64,000 nt of DNA from Cumulibacter soli (GTDB taxonomy: Bacteria; Actinomycetota; Actinomycetes; Mycobacteriales; Antricoccaceae): positions 1 to 64,000 of the forward strand of contig NZ_SMSG01000008.1 of NCBI RefSeq assembly GCF_004382795.1, written 5' to 3'. Made by a program: the position numbers and the translations under genes. Below are positions 42,619 to 52,563 of this stretch, piece by piece. Every line of letters starts with the position of its first letter. Position 1 is the stretch's first letter. The notes under the pieces are model-generated. The model saw nothing but the letters and a program-made list of their open reading frames with translations, was not told where the DNA came from and did not search any database.

Positions 42619-44121
42619 CTAGGAGTACTCCAGCCCGTCGTCCAAATCTGCCACCGGCAAGGTGTGACGCTCTTGGTGGAACTCCTTCATGTGGATCCAC
42701 GGTTCACGGTCACCTTGCCGGAACATCTTGTCGCGGGTGCGCATCATGTAGCCCGAGCTGACGTCGTCCTCCTCGATGAACGGGCGCCGTTCCAGGTCCG
42801 CATCCTGCGGTCGTAACCGCGGGACGACAACCTCCGCGCCCTTGGCCTTCATGTGATCCAGGAGCCTCATGACATACCCGGAGACCATGTCCGCTCGCAG
42901 CGTCCAGCTTGCCCGGAAGTATCCGAAGACGTACGCCATGTTGGGGATATCGCTGATCATGATCCCGCGATGCGTGAGGTGCTTGGTGAAGTCGACGGGA
43001 TCACCATCGAGGTCGAACTGGATTTCGCCGAACAACGACAGGTCGAAGCCAGTAGCGGACACGACGATATCGGCATCGATATGTTCGCCCGACGAGGTCT
43101 GAATGCCGCTCTCGGTGAACCTTTCGATCGTGTCGGTGACCACCGATGCGTGACCATCGCTGATGGCCTTGAACATGTCGCCCTCAGGAACGACGGCGAT
43201 GCGCTGCTGCCACGGGCGGTACGGGGCGTTGAAATGCTTTTCGACATCGAAGCCTTCCGGCAAGAGTGCGCGCATCTCGTCGAGGAGGAACTTGCGGAAT
43301 TCGTCCGGGTTGTTCTTGGCAGTCGTGATGACCTCTTCGCCCTGCGCGAAGTACGCGCGGCGGACGATCTCGTGCGTCCACTCGTCGGGAGTATCGAGAC
43401 TGCGCAGCGTCTCAGCGAGCTCCAGTGTCCGCGGGCGTGCCAGGAAGAAGGTCGGCGTGCGCTGCAGCATCGTCACATGCTCGGCCGTACCAGCCATCGC
43501 CGGGACCAGGGTGGCGGCGGTCGCGCCGGATCCGATCACGACCACCTTCTTGCCTGCGTAGTCGAGGTCCTCGGGCCATTCCTGAGGGTGCACGATCGGC
43601 CCGTTGAAGTTCTCCATCCCCGGCCACGTCGGCTTGTAGCCCTGTTCGTGCTGGAAGTAGCCGCCGCACATCCAAAAGAACGGAGTTGTGTACTGGACCT
43701 CACCATCGTCGGTGCTCACCGTGATCGTCCACTGTTTGTCCTCCGACGACCAGGATGCGGTACGCACCTTGTGGCGGTACTTGATGTGCGGCTCGAGATC
43801 GTTTTCCTCAACCACCTCGTGCAGATAGCTGCGGATCTCCTCCGCCGTGGCGATCGAGGGGCCGCGCCAAGGCTTGAAGCTGTAGCCGAAAGTGAACAGG
43901 TCGCTGTCGGAGCGGATTCCCGGGAAGCGATGCGTCCACCAGGTGCCGCCCGCGCCATCCAACGCGTCAACAATCTCGAACGTCTTGTCCGGGAAGTGCT
44001 TCGACACGTGATACCCGGCGCCGATGCCAGAGATTCCGGCGCCGACGATCAGAATGTCAACATGACGTGTGGCGCGCGTCTGGTCGTTCGTCGACTGCGG
44101 TGCGGTGTCGATCAGAGTCAC
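42619..44121 (-). CDS. Flavin-containing monooxygenase with Baeyer-Villiger-like fingerprint
   Basis: A 500-aa FAD/NADPH monooxygenase. The FAD Rossmann motif is VDILIVGAGISGIGAGYHVS near residue 20. The BVMO fingerprint FxGxxxHxxxWP is met by FNGPIVHPQEWP near 165. The NADPH Rossmann motif is VVVIGSGATAATLVPAMAG. ATGFDLSLFGEI is the conserved C-terminal ATG motif. This class oxidises ketones to esters or hydroxylates soft heteroatoms; the substrate is unknown. I choose GTG at 44119-44121 because GAAAGG lies seven bases upstream. ATG at 44136 or 44175 lacks a ribosome site. It is divergent from the LppM-like gene. Confidence 0.9.
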   Translation of the reverse strand: MTLIDTAPQSTNDQTRATRHVDILIVGAGISGIGAGYHVSKHFPDKTFEIVDALDGAGGTWWTHRFPGIRSDSDLFTFGYSFKPWRGPSIATAEEIRSYLHEVVEENDLEPHIKYRHKVRTASWSSEDKQWTITVSTDDGEVQYTTPFFWMCGGYFQHEQGYKPTWPGMENFNGPIVHPQEWPEDLDYAGKKVVVIGSGATAATLVPAMAGTAEHVTMLQRTPTFFLARPRTLELAETLRSLDTPDEWTHEIVRRAYFAQGEEVITTAKNNPDEFRKFLLDEMRALLPEGFDVEKHFNAPYRPWQQRIAVVPEGDMFKAISDGHASVVTDTIERFTESGIQTSSGEHIDADIVVSATGFDLSLFGEIQFDLDGDPVDFTKHLTHRGIMISDIPNMAYVFGYFRASWTLRADMVSGYVMRLLDHMKAKGAEVVVPRLRPQDADLERRPFIEEDDVSSGYMMRTRDKMFRQGDREPWIHMKEFHQERHTLPVADLDDGLEYS

Positions 44122-44322
44122 GATGGAGCCTTTCATCTGGGCGGCTGTGCTTATCGTCACCAGGGTAGCGCTCATGCCGAACGATCGTTACACGACTGTC
44201 GTGGTGGCGCGGGGCGCTGATGTGCTGCTGATCGCCCTGACTGCCGGTCGGGAGGAACCGAGAGCGGAACTGGTGCCGTCGGTATCGTGGATACGACGTT
44301 CGTTTCTCGCGAGGAGTGCGCC

Positions 44323-45102
44323 ATGAAATCCGCTGTCCGGTCCCTGATGATCCTGGCGGGAGTGCTACTACTGAGTGGCTGCTTCCTGATCGATATGAAA
44401 ATGACAGTCAGCTCCGATGACACTGTTTCCGGCACGATGGTGATCGCCGTGGAGGAAAGCGCCGCGGCCGCACTGGAAGAGATGGGCGAAGGCGACGGCC
44501 TGGTCAACGGATCGGAAGATATGCCGGCCGGTGCCACGGTCGAACCGTACGAGCAAGACGGCTACGTCGGACGCCAGATTAGTTTCGACCAGGTGTCGAT
44601 CGACGAGTTCAACGAGATGTTCCAGGAGAACGGCGGCACTTTCACGCTCACCCGTGACGGTGATTCGTTCGTCTTCGAGGGCAACCTCGATACGGGGTCC
44701 GGATCCGGAGGCGCCGATCCGTCCGCAGGAGGCGCCGATCCCTCGGACCCGGCGATGCCCGATATGGACGCAATGATGGAGCAGATACTGTCCTCGGCGT
44801 CGATGTCGATGTCGATGTCGTTCCCTGGAGAGGTCACCGACACCAACGGTGAGGTCGACGGAACGACCGTGACCTGGGACCTTACGGACCTGCAGGACGG
44901 CGGTGAGGTGCACGCGACGGCACTGGCCGAAGACGGTGCAGGCAACATCGATTCAGGTGATGCCGCAGAGGCTGCCGGTACGAGCGACGATTCTGGTTTC
45001 CCGGTGCTGCCGGTCGTCATCGGTGTCGTCGCGGCCATCGTCATCATCGGCGGAATCCTCATCCTGCTGCGGATGAACAAAAAGGGCACGCCCACGATGT
45101 AA
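44323..45102 (+). CDS. LppM-like lipoprotein with C-terminal membrane helix
   Basis: A 259-aa envelope protein. The signal peptide ends in the lipobox LLLSGC with C20 as anchor. The LppM-type domain (CFLIDMKMTVSSDDTVSGTM onward) fills residues 20-220, and GFPVLPVVIGVVAAIVIIGG near 230 is a membrane helix followed by a basic RMNKK tail. The middle contains two GGADPS copies and a (TCGATG)3 run at 44800-44820 coding SMSMSMS, suggesting slippage-prone sequence. GAGGAG lies six bases upstream. Mycobacterial LppM affects phagosome handling (established for M. tuberculosis); here the role is unknown. Confidence 0.88.
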   Translation: MKSAVRSLMILAGVLLLSGCFLIDMKMTVSSDDTVSGTMVIAVEESAAAALEEMGEGDGLVNGSEDMPAGATVEPYEQDGYVGRQISFDQVSIDEFNEMFQENGGTFTLTRDGDSFVFEGNLDTGSGSGGADPSAGGADPSDPAMPDMDAMMEQILSSASMSMSMSFPGEVTDTNGEVDGTTVTWDLTDLQDGGEVHATALAEDGAGNIDSGDAAEAAGTSDDSGFPVLPVVIGVVAAIVIIGGILILLRMNKKGTPTM

Positions 45103-45136
45103 CGGCGACGGGTTGCCCGTTACCGCTGCTCGCACA

Positions 45137-45180
45137 ACAACTCGGCCGCATCCGCGCGACAACGGATGCGGCCGAGTTGT
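45137..45180. terminator. Strong hairpin terminator
   Basis: A perfect 18-base stem: ACAACTCGGCCGCATCCG (45137-45154), an 8-base loop, and the complement at 45163-45180. It follows the LppM-like gene by 34 bases and precedes the acyl-CoA synthetase gene. Confidence 0.85.
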
Positions 45181-45226
45181 GATTGAAGTAACTTGGCTGC
45201 AACTTACGAGCACAGGGAGCCGAGCC

Positions 45227-47002
45227 ATGCCCGACACCGTCCTTGACCTCTTCCACACCACAGCCGAGCAGCGCGCAGATCAGATCGCATTCCAGTCGTT
45301 AGAGCGCGACGGCGTGCCGGCCGTCAGTTACACCTGGGGAACACTGCGCACCGAGGTTGATGCTCTTGCCGCGGGGTTGCACGAACTCGGCGTCGGCGCC
45401 GGCGATGTCCTCGCGCTGATGTTGAACAATCGCCCCGAGTTTCACCTATGCGACCTCGCCGGTATGAGCCTGGGAGCGGCTACAACCTCGATATACGTGA
45501 CGCTGGCTCCGGAACAGATTGCGTATGTCCTCAATGACGCCCAGGCGAAGGTGGTCGTCACCGAATCGGCCTTCCTTCCGGTGATCGAACGGGTGCGCGC
45601 CGAGGTGCCATCGATCACCCAAGTGATCGTGGTCGATGCTCCAGCAACCGAGAACACTCTCGCGCTGGCCGATGTGCTGGAGTCCGGGCGCGCCAGTGGT
45701 GTCGACGTCGGCGCGTTATCGGCCGGGATTGATCTGGACACGGTTATTACGTTGATCTACACCTCCGGCACCACCGGTGATCCGAAAGGCGTACAGCTCA
45801 CCCACGGCAATGTGATCGGCGCCTTCCGCGCCACCGAAGGTCGCACGATCTTCCCCGAGCCGTCGCGGGTGATCAGCTGGCTGCCAGCGGCGCACATCGC
45901 CGAACGAATGGCCCACCACTACTTGCCACTGAAGTTCGGCACTGAAGTCACTACCTGTCCGGACGCCCGGCTGGTGGCCGAGTACCTGCCGCAGGTCCGA
46001 CCAACCTGGTTCTTCGCCGTACCGCGCGTGTGGGAGAAGATGAAATCCGCGCTCGAGGCCGGGCTTGCAGCGATCCCGGGCGAGCCCGGTGACCAGGCGC
46101 GTGCCGCGGTGCAGGCGGCCATCAGGAAGGTTCAGCTCGAACAAGCGAAGCAGCCGGTACCGCCGGAATTGGCCACGGCCGTCGAGCGCGCCGATGCGGC
46201 AGTGTTTGCCGGACTGAGAGCGCGCCTGGGTTTGGATGCTGTCGAGGTGGCGAACGTCGGCGCCTCACCGGTGCCTCCGGAGGTCATCGAGTTCTTCCTG
46301 GCGATCGGCGTACCGCTCGGGGAGATCTGGGGGATGAGCGAGACTGCTGGTGTCGGGGCATCCAATCCGCCGGAGGACATCCGCATCGGAACCGTCGGTA
46401 CGGCTCCGGCCGGTGTCGAGCTGAAACTTGGCGAAGACGGGGAGTTGCTGGTGCGAGGAGACGCCATCATGCGCGAATACCGCAACCGTCCAGAGCAGAC
46501 GCGTGACACCGTCGTCGACGGGTGGTTGCACACCGGCGACATCGCCACGATTGACGAGGACGGCTACGTCACGATCGTCGATCGCAAGAAGGAACTGATC
46601 ATCAATTCGATGGGCAAGAATATGTCGCCCGCACTGATCGAATCGCGGTTGAAGAGCGCATCGCCGCTGATCGGCCAGGCCGTAGCGATCGGGGACAACC
46701 GCCCGTACAACACCGCGCTGATCGTGTTGGACCCCGAATCATTGCCGGTATGGGCGGCATCGCAGGGCATCGAGGCGGCGTCGGCGGAGGAATTGGCGCA
46801 CGACGAGCGGCTGCTGTCGGCGATCGAGGACGCCGTTCAGCGCGCGAATCACCGCCTCGCGCGGGTCGAGCAGATCAAGAAGTACACGGTGCTGCCGCAC
46901 GAGTGGCTACCGTCCGGGGATGAACTCACCCCAACGATGAAACTGCGTCGGCGTCCGATCTCCCAGAAGTACGCCGAGCAGATTGACGCGATGTACGCCT
47001 GA
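45227..47002 (+). CDS. Long-chain acyl-CoA synthetase (FadD15-like)
   Basis: A 591-aa AMP-forming synthetase for long-chain fatty acids. LIYTSGTTGDPKGVQLTH (A3) lies near 180, SWLPAAHIAERM near 225 is typical of long-chain ligases, GEIWGMSETAGVGASNPP (A5) lies near 365, WLHTGDIATIDEDGYVTI (A7) follows, and KKELIINSMGKNMSPALIE (A8) near 475 is the long-chain-type linker. The terminal TPTMKLRRRPI carries the catalytic lysine. AGGGAG lies seven bases upstream. It sits alone after a strong terminator and converges on the ArsC gene with an 8-base gap. Confidence 0.93.
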   Translation: MPDTVLDLFHTTAEQRADQIAFQSLERDGVPAVSYTWGTLRTEVDALAAGLHELGVGAGDVLALMLNNRPEFHLCDLAGMSLGAATTSIYVTLAPEQIAYVLNDAQAKVVVTESAFLPVIERVRAEVPSITQVIVVDAPATENTLALADVLESGRASGVDVGALSAGIDLDTVITLIYTSGTTGDPKGVQLTHGNVIGAFRATEGRTIFPEPSRVISWLPAAHIAERMAHHYLPLKFGTEVTTCPDARLVAEYLPQVRPTWFFAVPRVWEKMKSALEAGLAAIPGEPGDQARAAVQAAIRKVQLEQAKQPVPPELATAVERADAAVFAGLRARLGLDAVEVANVGASPVPPEVIEFFLAIGVPLGEIWGMSETAGVGASNPPEDIRIGTVGTAPAGVELKLGEDGELLVRGDAIMREYRNRPEQTRDTVVDGWLHTGDIATIDEDGYVTIVDRKKELIINSMGKNMSPALIESRLKSASPLIGQAVAIGDNRPYNTALIVLDPESLPVWAASQGIEAASAEELAHDERLLSAIEDAVQRANHRLARVEQIKKYTVLPHEWLPSGDELTPTMKLRRRPISQKYAEQIDAMYA

Positions 47003-47010
47003 GTCGTCGG

Positions 47011-47358
47011 CTACTGCTCCAGGAACGCAGCGATGCGGTCGGTCGGTCGGCCAATGATCGCCGCATCGCCGCGGATCAGCACGGGACGTTCCATCAATCG
47101 AGGATGCTCGGCCAGTAGCGTGGCAACCTGCTCGGCCGAGCGGATGTCCTCCTCACGCAGGCCCAGTTCGGTGAAAAACCGGTCGCGGCGCACCAGCGCC
47201 GCGGGCTCGTCGGTGAGCTTGCTTAGCAGGTCCAAAAGTTGGGCCTCATCCAGTGGCTCCTTGAGGTACTGAACGACTCGCGCATCGTCGCCGGCAGCGT
47301 CGAGTGCGGCGCGGGATTTGGAACACCGTGGATTGTGCAGAATTGTCAACTCGGCCAT
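47011..47358 (-). CDS. arsC: ArsC-family arsenate reductase-like protein
   Basis: A 115-aa thioredoxin-fold protein of the glutaredoxin-dependent ArsC family. HNPRCSKSRAA places C12 exactly where the E. coli plasmid ArsC cysteine lies. The arginines seen in ArsC have counterparts in LMERPVLIRGDAAIIGRPTDRI near 90-110. Arsenate reduction is the usual role, but chromosomal Spx/YffB-like relatives exist, and no arsenic operon (arsB, acr3, arsR) is nearby. It converges on the long-chain acyl-CoA synthetase gene and is followed upstream by the PAS gene. Confidence 0.88.
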   Translation of the reverse strand: MAELTILHNPRCSKSRAALDAAGDDARVVQYLKEPLDEAQLLDLLSKLTDEPAALVRRDRFFTELGLREEDIRSAEQVATLLAEHPRLMERPVLIRGDAAIIGRPTDRIAAFLEQ

Positions 47359-47381
47359 GGCGCCAGATTACGCCGCGGCGG

Positions 47382-47822
47382 CTACTCGTTAGTCGCAGCG
47401 GCTGCGCGCCGCCGGGCGGCGCGTTCCTCGCGGGCCTTCAGATGGCGTTCGGTGACGTCGCGCGCTACGGCCACGGAGCCAGCAACGGCTCCGTCGGCGT
47501 CGTATACCAGCGCGAAGGACATTTCCACGTATAGAGCACGATCCGGATCGGCGTGCAGCCCTTTGGTGAGCCGAGCGCGCCGTCCGCCGGTGGTCGCGCC
47601 GCGCTCGAGTGCGGCGTCGAAACCGCGCCAGTGTGCTTCTCGGAGCTCTTCGGGGACGATGAGGTCGAGGTTCTGTCCGAGCGCCTCGCTCTGAGCAAAT
47701 CCGAAGACGGCGTGCGCTCCGTCGTTCCAGTGGCGAACTACTCCGTCGGTGTCGGCAAAGATGACCGCGTCGGCGATTGCGGCGAGGATCTGCAGGTCAG
47801 GGACCTCCGCTGAGTTACTCAT
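47382..47822 (-). CDS. Stand-alone PAS-domain protein
   Basis: A 146-aa protein made almost entirely of one PAS domain. LQILAAIADAVIFADTDGVV, NDGAHAVFGFAQSEALGQNL and PEELREAHWRGFDAALERG follow the S-box pattern, and VAVARDVTERHLKAREERAA is the PAC end. No LOV cysteine motif and no effector domain are visible; the C-terminus is Arg/Ala-rich. The start at 47820-47822 has GAGAGG five bases upstream. It lies 32 bases downstream of the E2 gene in the same direction, where an E3 (lipoamide dehydrogenase) gene often sits. Redox or ligand sensing is possible, but unproven. Confidence 0.85.
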   Translation of the reverse strand: MSNSAEVPDLQILAAIADAVIFADTDGVVRHWNDGAHAVFGFAQSEALGQNLDLIVPEELREAHWRGFDAALERGATTGGRRARLTKGLHADPDRALYVEMSFALVYDADGAVAGSVAVARDVTERHLKAREERAARRRAAAATNE

Positions 47823-47854
47823 CGTGTCCTCTCTATATTTATGAACAGTGATAT

Positions 47855-49108
47855 CTATCGATCCTGATCGAGCCACAGAAGCGCGGGCGCCTCGAGTAGT
47901 TCGATGATGCGAGCAATGAACCCGGCGGCATCCGCGCCATCGACCACGCGGTGATCGAAGGAGGACGAGAGGTTCATAACGCGGCGAGTGCGCACCTGAC
48001 CTTGGTGCAGCGTGAGTTGCTCGCGAATGCGGTTCACGCCGATGATCGCGACCTCGGGTGCGTTGATGATCGGGGTACTCACCAGACCACCGCGCGCGCC
48101 AAGGCTGGTGATGGTGATGGTGGACCCGGTGAGATCCGAGAGAGCAATTCGGGCCTCGACGGCCGCCTCGGAGAGGTCGCGGACCGCGGCGGCGTTTGTA
48201 GAAATATCAGCAGCATCGGCATTGCGAACGACAGGAACCAGCAGCCCGTTAGGGGTCTGCGTCGCGATGCCGAGGTGCACCGCGTCGTGCACCTCGAGCG
48301 TTTCGGCGTCATGGTCGTATCGGGCATTGAGCTGTGGGAAGTCTCGTAGCGCGATGCAGACTGCGCGCATCAGGAACGGCAGCAGCGTGAGCCGGGTGTC
48401 ACCGGTCGAGTTCAATCGAGCGCGGAGGTCTTCGACGGCCCCAACGTCCGCCTCCTCCACATAACTGAAGTGCGGGATCCGGTGCGCTTCCTGCATTCGC
48501 CGGGCGATGTGTCTGCGTAAACCAGTCAGTGGGACGTCAGTAACCGCGCGTGCGCCAGCGAGTGTGGGCGGCTGCGCGCGCAGCAGTGCATCCAGATCGG
48601 CGTGTACGACCCGTCCATCCGGGCCGGTGCCGGACACGTCACCGAGATCGAGCCCAAGGTCGGCCGCGCGCCGGCGTACTGCGGGGGCTGCGCGCGGGCG
48701 CGGTGCATCAGTGTCCGCGGTGGCCGCAGGGGTCGCTGTGGCAGCAGGGGATGGTGCCGGTGACGCGGGCTCCACAGGTGGTTCAACGCCGTCCGATGAT
48801 GGGTCGGCGGTCGCGGTCGTTATCGCTTCGGTTGCGGGCAGTGCGGCATCCGGCGTCGACGCGGTATCGCTCTCCTCGATCCACAGCAGAGTTCCGCCAA
48901 CGGGCACGAAATCACCGACCGCGGCAGCCAGGCGAGTGACGATCCCGCTAGCTGGCGCGGGCAGTTCCACGGTCGCCTTGTCGGTCATCACGTCGACCAT
49001 CGGCTGATCGAGTTCAAGGGTGTCCCCGGCGGCGATATGCCACTGGACTACCTCCGCTTGCGCGACACCTTCGCCGACGTCGGGGAGTTTGATCTGCGAC
49101 TCGGTCAT
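47855..49108 (-). CDS. 2-oxoacid dehydrogenase E2 (dihydrolipoyl acyltransferase)
   Basis: A 417-aa E2 core subunit. One lipoyl domain has the lipoylated K44 in VMTDKATVELPAP. A peripheral-subunit-binding domain follows at about 133-170 (AAPAVRRRAADLGLDLGDVS, then GPDGRVVHADL). The catalytic domain has the signature SFDHRVVDGADAAGFIARI near 385, with the active His and Asp. The Ala/Pro/Thr-rich linker lies between. With E1 alpha and beta encoded upstream it forms a branched-chain 2-oxoacid type complex (actinobacterial pyruvate dehydrogenase normally uses a single-chain E1). Its ATG immediately follows the E1 beta stop. Confidence 0.95.
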   Translation of the reverse strand: MTESQIKLPDVGEGVAQAEVVQWHIAAGDTLELDQPMVDVMTDKATVELPAPASGIVTRLAAAVGDFVPVGGTLLWIEESDTASTPDAALPATEAITTATADPSSDGVEPPVEPASPAPSPAATATPAATADTDAPRPRAAPAVRRRAADLGLDLGDVSGTGPDGRVVHADLDALLRAQPPTLAGARAVTDVPLTGLRRHIARRMQEAHRIPHFSYVEEADVGAVEDLRARLNSTGDTRLTLLPFLMRAVCIALRDFPQLNARYDHDAETLEVHDAVHLGIATQTPNGLLVPVVRNADAADISTNAAAVRDLSEAAVEARIALSDLTGSTITITSLGARGGLVSTPIINAPEVAIIGVNRIREQLTLHQGQVRTRRVMNLSSSFDHRVVDGADAAGFIARIIELLEAPALLWLDQDR

Positions 49109-51411
<2,303 letters not shown>

Positions 51412-52014
51412 CTAGGCCGGCCACACGCCGGAAGATCCACGCCGGTGGGATCCAAGAAGGTGCGTGTCGACGATGCCGATGGCTTCCATCAACGCGAACA
51501 TCGTCGTCGGTCCGACGAAACCGAATCCCTGTTTGCGTAGTGCTACCGCGAGCGCTTCGGACTCCGGTGAACGGGTGGGGACGTCCTGCGGCGTCTTCGG
51601 GCGAGGCGTGCGGCTCGGCTGGAACGACCACACGAACTCAGCCAGCCCACCGCTATCGCGTAGCCGGATCGTCGCCTGAGCGTTCTTGATGGCAGCACGG
51701 ATCTTGGCGTTGTTGCGGACGATCGCCGCGTCAGCCATCAGCCGGGTGACATCGGATTCGTCGAACGCAGCTACCTTCTCGGGGTCGAACTGCGCGAACG
51801 CATCGCGGAAGGCGGGACGCTTACGCAGGATGGTCGCCCAGGACAGTCCGGACTGGAACGCTTCCAAACTCAGCCGTTCGAACACGCCATGCTCGTCGCG
51901 AACCGGCATGCCCCATTCGGTGTCGTAGTAATTGCGAAGCAGTTCGTCACTGGCCGCCCACGACGGACGCGCGAGTCCATCGTCGCCGATGATCAACGCT
52001 GCCGGCTCGCTCAC
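51412..52014 (-). CDS. tag: DNA-3-methyladenine glycosylase I (TAG) lacking most zinc ligands
   Basis: A 200-aa glycosylase removing 3-methyladenine from DNA. Substrate and catalytic features of E. coli Tag remain: YYDTEWGMPVRDEHG near 30, LEAFQSGLSWATILRKRPAF with the conserved Glu and Trp, and KQGFGFVGPTTMFALMEAIG near 165. Zinc ligands seen in E. coli Tag (C4, H17, H175, C179) are largely lost: Pro stands at the C4 position (ARPSW), Tyr at H17 (YYD), and Ser at C179 (HLLGS); only the H175 equivalent remains. Start GTG at 52014 overlaps the HIT stop (GTGA). It precedes the E1 alpha gene. Confidence 0.88.
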   Translation of the reverse strand: MSEPAALIIGDDGLARPSWAASDELLRNYYDTEWGMPVRDEHGVFERLSLEAFQSGLSWATILRKRPAFRDAFAQFDPEKVAAFDESDVTRLMADAAIVRNNAKIRAAIKNAQATIRLRDSGGLAEFVWSFQPSRTPRPKTPQDVPTRSPESEALAVALRKQGFGFVGPTTMFALMEAIGIVDTHLLGSHRRGSSGVWPA

Positions 52015-52436
52015 GCGACCTCCCGCAATCCTGAGCGCACCATGCGTGCGTATTCGGCCATCTGCTCCGCGTCGCGGTATGGCTGGCGGGGCCAAAAGAA
52101 CCCACGCAACCCATCGCCCTTGGTACGGGGAACTACGTGCACGTGCAGGTGCGCGATGCTCTGGCTGACGACGTTATTCATCGCCACGAACGTACCCTGA
52201 GCGCCGAGCGCACCGGGCATGGTGCGGCTGACGCGCTGCGCTGCCTCGAGCACCAGCGGCATCACATCAGGCGGAAGGTCTGCGAACGTCACGTGATGCT
52301 CGCGCGGTACGACAAGAGTATGGCCGTGAAAGACCGGACGACGGTCCAGAAAAGCGATCACGGCAGGTTCATCCAGCACGATCTCAGCCCGGTCGGCACC
52401 GGCGATGATGGCGCAGAATGCACAGTCTCGGGACAT
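52011..52436 (-). CDS. HIT-family nucleotide-binding hydrolase
   Basis: A 141-aa histidine-triad protein hydrolysing nucleotide phosphoramidates or dinucleoside polyphosphates. CAFC at residues 5-8 is the N-terminal zinc-type cysteine pair, FHGHTLVVPREHH lies near 43-55, and the HIT motif is SIAHLHVHVVPR near residue 97. No ribosome site precedes the ATG at 52436. TACGCT at 52448-52443 sits six bases before it, so a leaderless transcript is possible. First gene of a minus-strand run with TAG and the E1 alpha, E1 beta, E2 and PAS genes. Confidence 0.92.
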   Translation of the reverse strand: MSRDCAFCAIIAGADRAEIVLDEPAVIAFLDRRPVFHGHTLVVPREHHVTFADLPPDVMPLVLEAAQRVSRTMPGALGAQGTFVAMNNVVSQSIAHLHVHVVPRTKGDGLRGFFWPRQPYRDAEQMAEYARMVRSGLREVA

Positions 52437-52508
52437 GCGCGCAGCGTAGCGCGAGTAGTTCACGAGGAGGGACACCGTCGCGCGTAGTGCGTATCTCGTG
52501 TAACACTC

Positions 52509-52523
52509 ACCGTCAGTGACGGT
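52509..52523. promoter_or_regulatory. Perfect 15-base palindrome, candidate operator
   Basis: ACCGTCA-G-TGACGGT, a perfect 7+1+7 inverted repeat, in the divergent region between the HIT gene (start 52436) and the two-lobed CoA-transferase (start 52564). It fits a TetR- or GntR-type dimer site, but the regulator is unknown. Confidence 0.5.
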
Positions 52524-52563
52524 CCGCACAGTGGCGACCGCAATGATGACTTCGGGAGGACGC

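Noticed and set aside
44180-44189. Perfect 10-base palindrome AACGATCGTT between the flavin monooxygenase and LppM genes
   Set aside because: Short, GC-neutral palindromes of this length are frequent, and no promoter could be fitted next to it with confidence.
42853-44220. 455-residue plus-strand reading frame opposite the flavin monooxygenase
   Set aside because: Antisense shadow; composition and lack of motifs show it is not coding.
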